Shown here piece by piece: positions 6,177 to 8,586 of a stretch of DNA of 8,586 nucleotides. This stretch comes from Actinomycetes bacterium. GTDB lineage: Bacteria > Actinomycetota > Actinomycetes > Actinomycetales > Microbacteriaceae. Position numbers and translations under genes: made by a program. The notes beneath the pieces were generated by a model. It was not told the DNA's origin and did not search any database. It was given only the letters and a program-made list of their open reading frames with translations. The stretch's first letter is position 1, and every line of letters starts with the position of its first letter. The stretch is from assembly GCA_030425055.1 (NCBI GenBank), contig JAUHVN010000104.1, positions 1 to 8,586 on the forward strand. The letters are read 5' to 3'.

Positions 6177-8586
6177 TCATGGGGGACCTCCCGTCGAACC
6201 GCTCGCCTCCGGATCCCCACCGCCGCGCGCGTCGTCGACGACGACCCGCAGCTTGGCCAGCAGGTCCGATCGCGACGTCGCTCCCAGGCGGCGCTTGATG
6301 TGGGCGACGTGGTGCTCGACCGTGCGCGGTGAGATGAAGATCAGGCCGCCGATCTCGGCATACGTCTTGCCCTGCAGCACCAGTCTCGCGACGTCCGTCT
6401 CGCGTTCGCTCAGCGCGACGGTCGTCGATCCGTCGGCGGGCCGGTCGTCGGATTCGTCGCTGTTGCGTGCGTGCCGCCGCAGGCCCTCGATCGGGTGCAG
6501 GTCGCGCGCGCAGGCGAGCAGGCGAGCAGCGGCGCGTCGATCCGCCGTGCGGCTGGCGCCGTGGCCGGCCAGACGTGCGCCGTCCCACGCGAGGCCGGCC
6601 GAGGCCAGCCCGTGCGCGGCGCGGTCGATCGCATCCGCGTCGACCGAACCGGCGAGCGCGGCCGTCCAGACCCGCCCCGCCTGAGCCATCACTCCGGCGA
6701 TCGGGCTGCGGGGCGACGCCGCGACGAGGGCGCGTGCGTGCGGACGCAGTTCTGCGGGCCGGTTGAGCAGGATTCCCTGCTGGATGCCCGACCAGTGCAG
6801 CGGGGAGGCCCAGATCGGCGGTGAGTCCAGTCGTTCGACCAGGGCGATCGCCTCGGCGTGAAGGATGCGTGTGCGCTCCGTGTCGCGCATCCGCGCCGCG
6901 GCGTTGAAGAGTTCACCGAGCGGAAGCAGCAGGAACAGGTCGGGCTCGACGAGGTTCAGCACGTCGCGAGCATCGTCCCACAGCGCCGTCAGCACCGCCG
7001 AGTCCTCGAAGCGCTGGGCGATGGCCACCCGCACGGCCTCGGCGAGAAGGCGATCGCGCACGCACAGCGTCGGCGCCAGGTCGGTGGCCCGCTCGAACGC
7101 CTCGCGCGCCTCGGCCGGTCGCGATCGGTGCACGGCGAGGAACGCGCTCCACAGGAGGAGGCGCGGCAGCGCCGAGGGGCCGCCCTGCATGCCGGCGACG
7201 GCTTCGTCGGTGACGGTGTGGGCGGTGTGCAGGTCTCCGACGCTCATCGCTGCGGCGACGGCGATCACGGCGGGCAGCTCGGGGATCGGCTCGGAGCACC
7301 GGGCGGCCGTGTACAGCCGCGACGCCCGCACGAGGTCGGCGAGAGCCGAGTCCTCGGATGACGCATCGACGGTGGACCGCAGCGCACCGGCCGCGAGGTC
7401 GAGCGCGACGTCGCGTGTCGCTGCTGACGGCCGCTCAGGTTCGGTGGCCGGCGTGGGCGAACCGGAGCCGATCCCGGCGATCGTCGCTCGCGCGCGCGTC
7501 GCGCACGAGTGGGGCTGCGCCGCGCGGTAGACGGCCGCGCCTGTCGCGAGCATGCCACGAGCCGACCACAGCGCTGCTGCAGCGTCGGAGAGCCGGTCGG
7601 TCTCGGCGGGCTCGTCGGTCGCGCGCTGCTCGTCGACGACCGACCCCACGGTCTCGAGGTCGCCCGCGGCCCACGCCGCCCGTGCACGGCGACCGCTCAG
7701 CAGCGCGGGCTCCATGCCGTGCTCGCCTGCCTGCGCGTACAGTTCGAGCGCTCGATCCGGATGCCGGGCGACGATGTCGTCCGCCCTGCGCACGCGTTCC
7801 CGGGCGATGCGAGCAGGCACGCGCGCGGCGGTGCGGACGACGGGGACGAGGGATCCTCGGCGCGTGAGCAGACCTTCGGCGTACCCTCGGGCGATCAGCG
7901 GGTCGTCGGCCTCGCCGAGCGCGGTGCCGCCGTCGGCGGCGAGCGCTTCGATGCGCTCACGTACGTCTTCCGGCACCGTGTCGAGTCGGTGCGCGACGCG
8001 TTCCTCGACGGCACGGAGGAGCGCGCCGTGCCCGCGGTCGCCCGCGCAATCGCGCTCGTCGTGGAGCAGGAGCGCCTCGGCGACGAGCCACGTCACGCCC
8101 CCGGTCGCGGCCAGGAGGTCGTCGACGCACCGGTCCGAGATCACCTGATCGACGTCGTCGAGGTAGGTGAGCACATCCGAACGCGAGAGCTGGCCGAGGA
8201 CGATCGCCGGTCGGTCGCGCTCGAGGGTCCGCGAGATCCGGGTGAGTCGCGGCATCCGCACCCACGGTCTGGCCGCGACCACGAGCGACGCGTGCGGATC
8301 GGTCGCGCGGCGCTCGATCTGTTCCATCTGGCCGGGAGCCAGCAGATGGAGGTCGTACACGAGCAGGACGTTCTCCTGCGGGACGCGATCGATGTCGACA
8401 TCGACTCCGAACACGCAGCCGGGAGCGTGCCCGTCCTCGAGCATCCGGTGCAGTTCGCGCAGCAGGCTCGACTTGCCCGAGCCCGCCGCGCCGACCACGA
8501 CCGCGCGGGTCGCCGCGTCGCCGGCGGCGATCGCGTTCATCACGGGGAGTGCCTGCCGACCCCAGAGGCCGAGCGCCTCGTGAGGG
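6177..8586 (-). CDS. Large P-loop/LuxR-family transcriptional regulator, probably 5' partial (IniR-like)
   Basis: Residues are numbered from the in-frame GTG at 8543. An N-terminal ATPase domain has Walker A GAAGSGKS (18-25) and Walker B VLLVYD (59-64). A long helical, Ala/Arg-rich middle (about 200-690) resembles the TPR-like region of large LuxR-type (LAL/STAND) regulators. The C-terminal LuxR helix-turn-helix spans about 711-765 (LSERETDVARLVLQGKTYAE, then ISPRTVEHHVAHIKRRLG). GTG 8543 has only a weak RBS, and the frame stays open to the right edge, reading EALGLWGRQALPV before it. This resembles the stretch that normally precedes the P-loop, so the true start is probably outside the window. 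The regulator beside mycobacterial iniBAC (Rv0339c/IniR, about 830 aa) has the same P-loop plus LuxR layout, so this is likely the sensor-regulator of the locus. Its ligand is not predictable here. Confidence 0.9.
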   Translation of the reverse strand, partial: PHEALGLWGRQALPVMNAIAAGDAATRAVVVGAAGSGKSSLLRELHRMLEDGHAPGCVFGVDVDIDRVPQENVLLVYDLHLLAPGQMEQIERRATDPHASLVVAARPWVRMPRLTRISRTLERDRPAIVLGQLSRSDVLTYLDDVDQVISDRCVDDLLAATGGVTWLVAEALLLHDERDCAGDRGHGALLRAVEERVAHRLDTVPEDVRERIEALAADGGTALGEADDPLIARGYAEGLLTRRGSLVPVVRTAARVPARIARERVRRADDIVARHPDRALELYAQAGEHGMEPALLSGRRARAAWAAGDLETVGSVVDEQRATDEPAETDRLSDAAAALWSARGMLATGAAVYRAAQPHSCATRARATIAGIGSGSPTPATEPERPSAATRDVALDLAAGALRSTVDASSEDSALADLVRASRLYTAARCSEPIPELPAVIAVAAAMSVGDLHTAHTVTDEAVAGMQGGPSALPRLLLWSAFLAVHRSRPAEAREAFERATDLAPTLCVRDRLLAEAVRVAIAQRFEDSAVLTALWDDARDVLNLVEPDLFLLLPLGELFNAAARMRDTERTRILHAEAIALVERLDSPPIWASPLHWSGIQQGILLNRPAELRPHARALVAASPRSPIAGVMAQAGRVWTAALAGSVDADAIDRAAHGLASAGLAWDGARLAGHGASRTADRRAAARLLACARDLHPIEGLRRHARNSDESDDRPADGSTTVALSERETDVARLVLQGKTYAEIGGLIFISPRTVEHHVAHIKRRLGATSRSDLLAKLRVVVDDARGGGDPEASGSTGGPP

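Overview
The window is about 70% GC, with GC-ending codons, GTG/TTG starts and 4-base stop/start overlaps. That is typical of a high-GC actinobacterium. A member of Micrococcales/Microbacteriaceae is plausible but inferred, not proven. The content is recognisable: a relative of the mycobacterial iniBAC (isoniazid-inducible) dynamin locus, with extra parts. There are no tRNAs, rRNAs, transposases, phage genes or CRISPR arrays, and no stretch over 300 bases lacks a gene.

Left half, plus strand. (1) The 3' part of a gene for a glycine-rich, acidic IniB-like protein runs in from the left edge (to 838). It is followed by a strong hairpin with a UUCG loop (854-881). (2) A new transcription unit appears to start near 908-940. 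It holds a small, very acidic protein of 82 residues with no Lys, Arg or His (941-1189), then an IniA-type dynamin-like GTPase (1186-3120), then an IniC-type dynamin-like GTPase (3117-4805). The three are chained by 4-base overlaps.

Right half, minus strand, read from right to left. (3) A large P-loop/LuxR-type regulator (6177 to beyond the right edge) resembles in layout the regulator gene beside mycobacterial iniBAC (Rv0339c/IniR). (4) A 91-118 base gap follows, with two small palindromes and a possible promoter. (5) A second IniB-like protein with the IniB N-terminal domain (5255-6058) comes next. (6) A four-helix membrane protein (4623-5258) overlaps it by 4 bases and converges on iniC. 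The two convergent genes overlap by 183 bp with codons in the same register.

How they may work together. IniA and IniC of mycobacteria are bacterial dynamin-like proteins thought to act on the cytoplasmic membrane during cell-envelope stress, and IniB is a glycine-rich partner of unknown role. Here two IniB-like proteins share a conserved module that is contiguous in one and split by about 103 residues of glycine-rich sequence in the other. They flank the GTPase pair, along with a membrane protein and a regulator. My working model is a regulated membrane-remodelling or envelope-stress cassette in which the IniB-like proteins, the acidic protein and the four-helix protein are accessory parts. 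The least described pieces are the acidic 82-residue protein, the four-helix membrane protein, and the shared IniB module with its removable glycine-rich insert.
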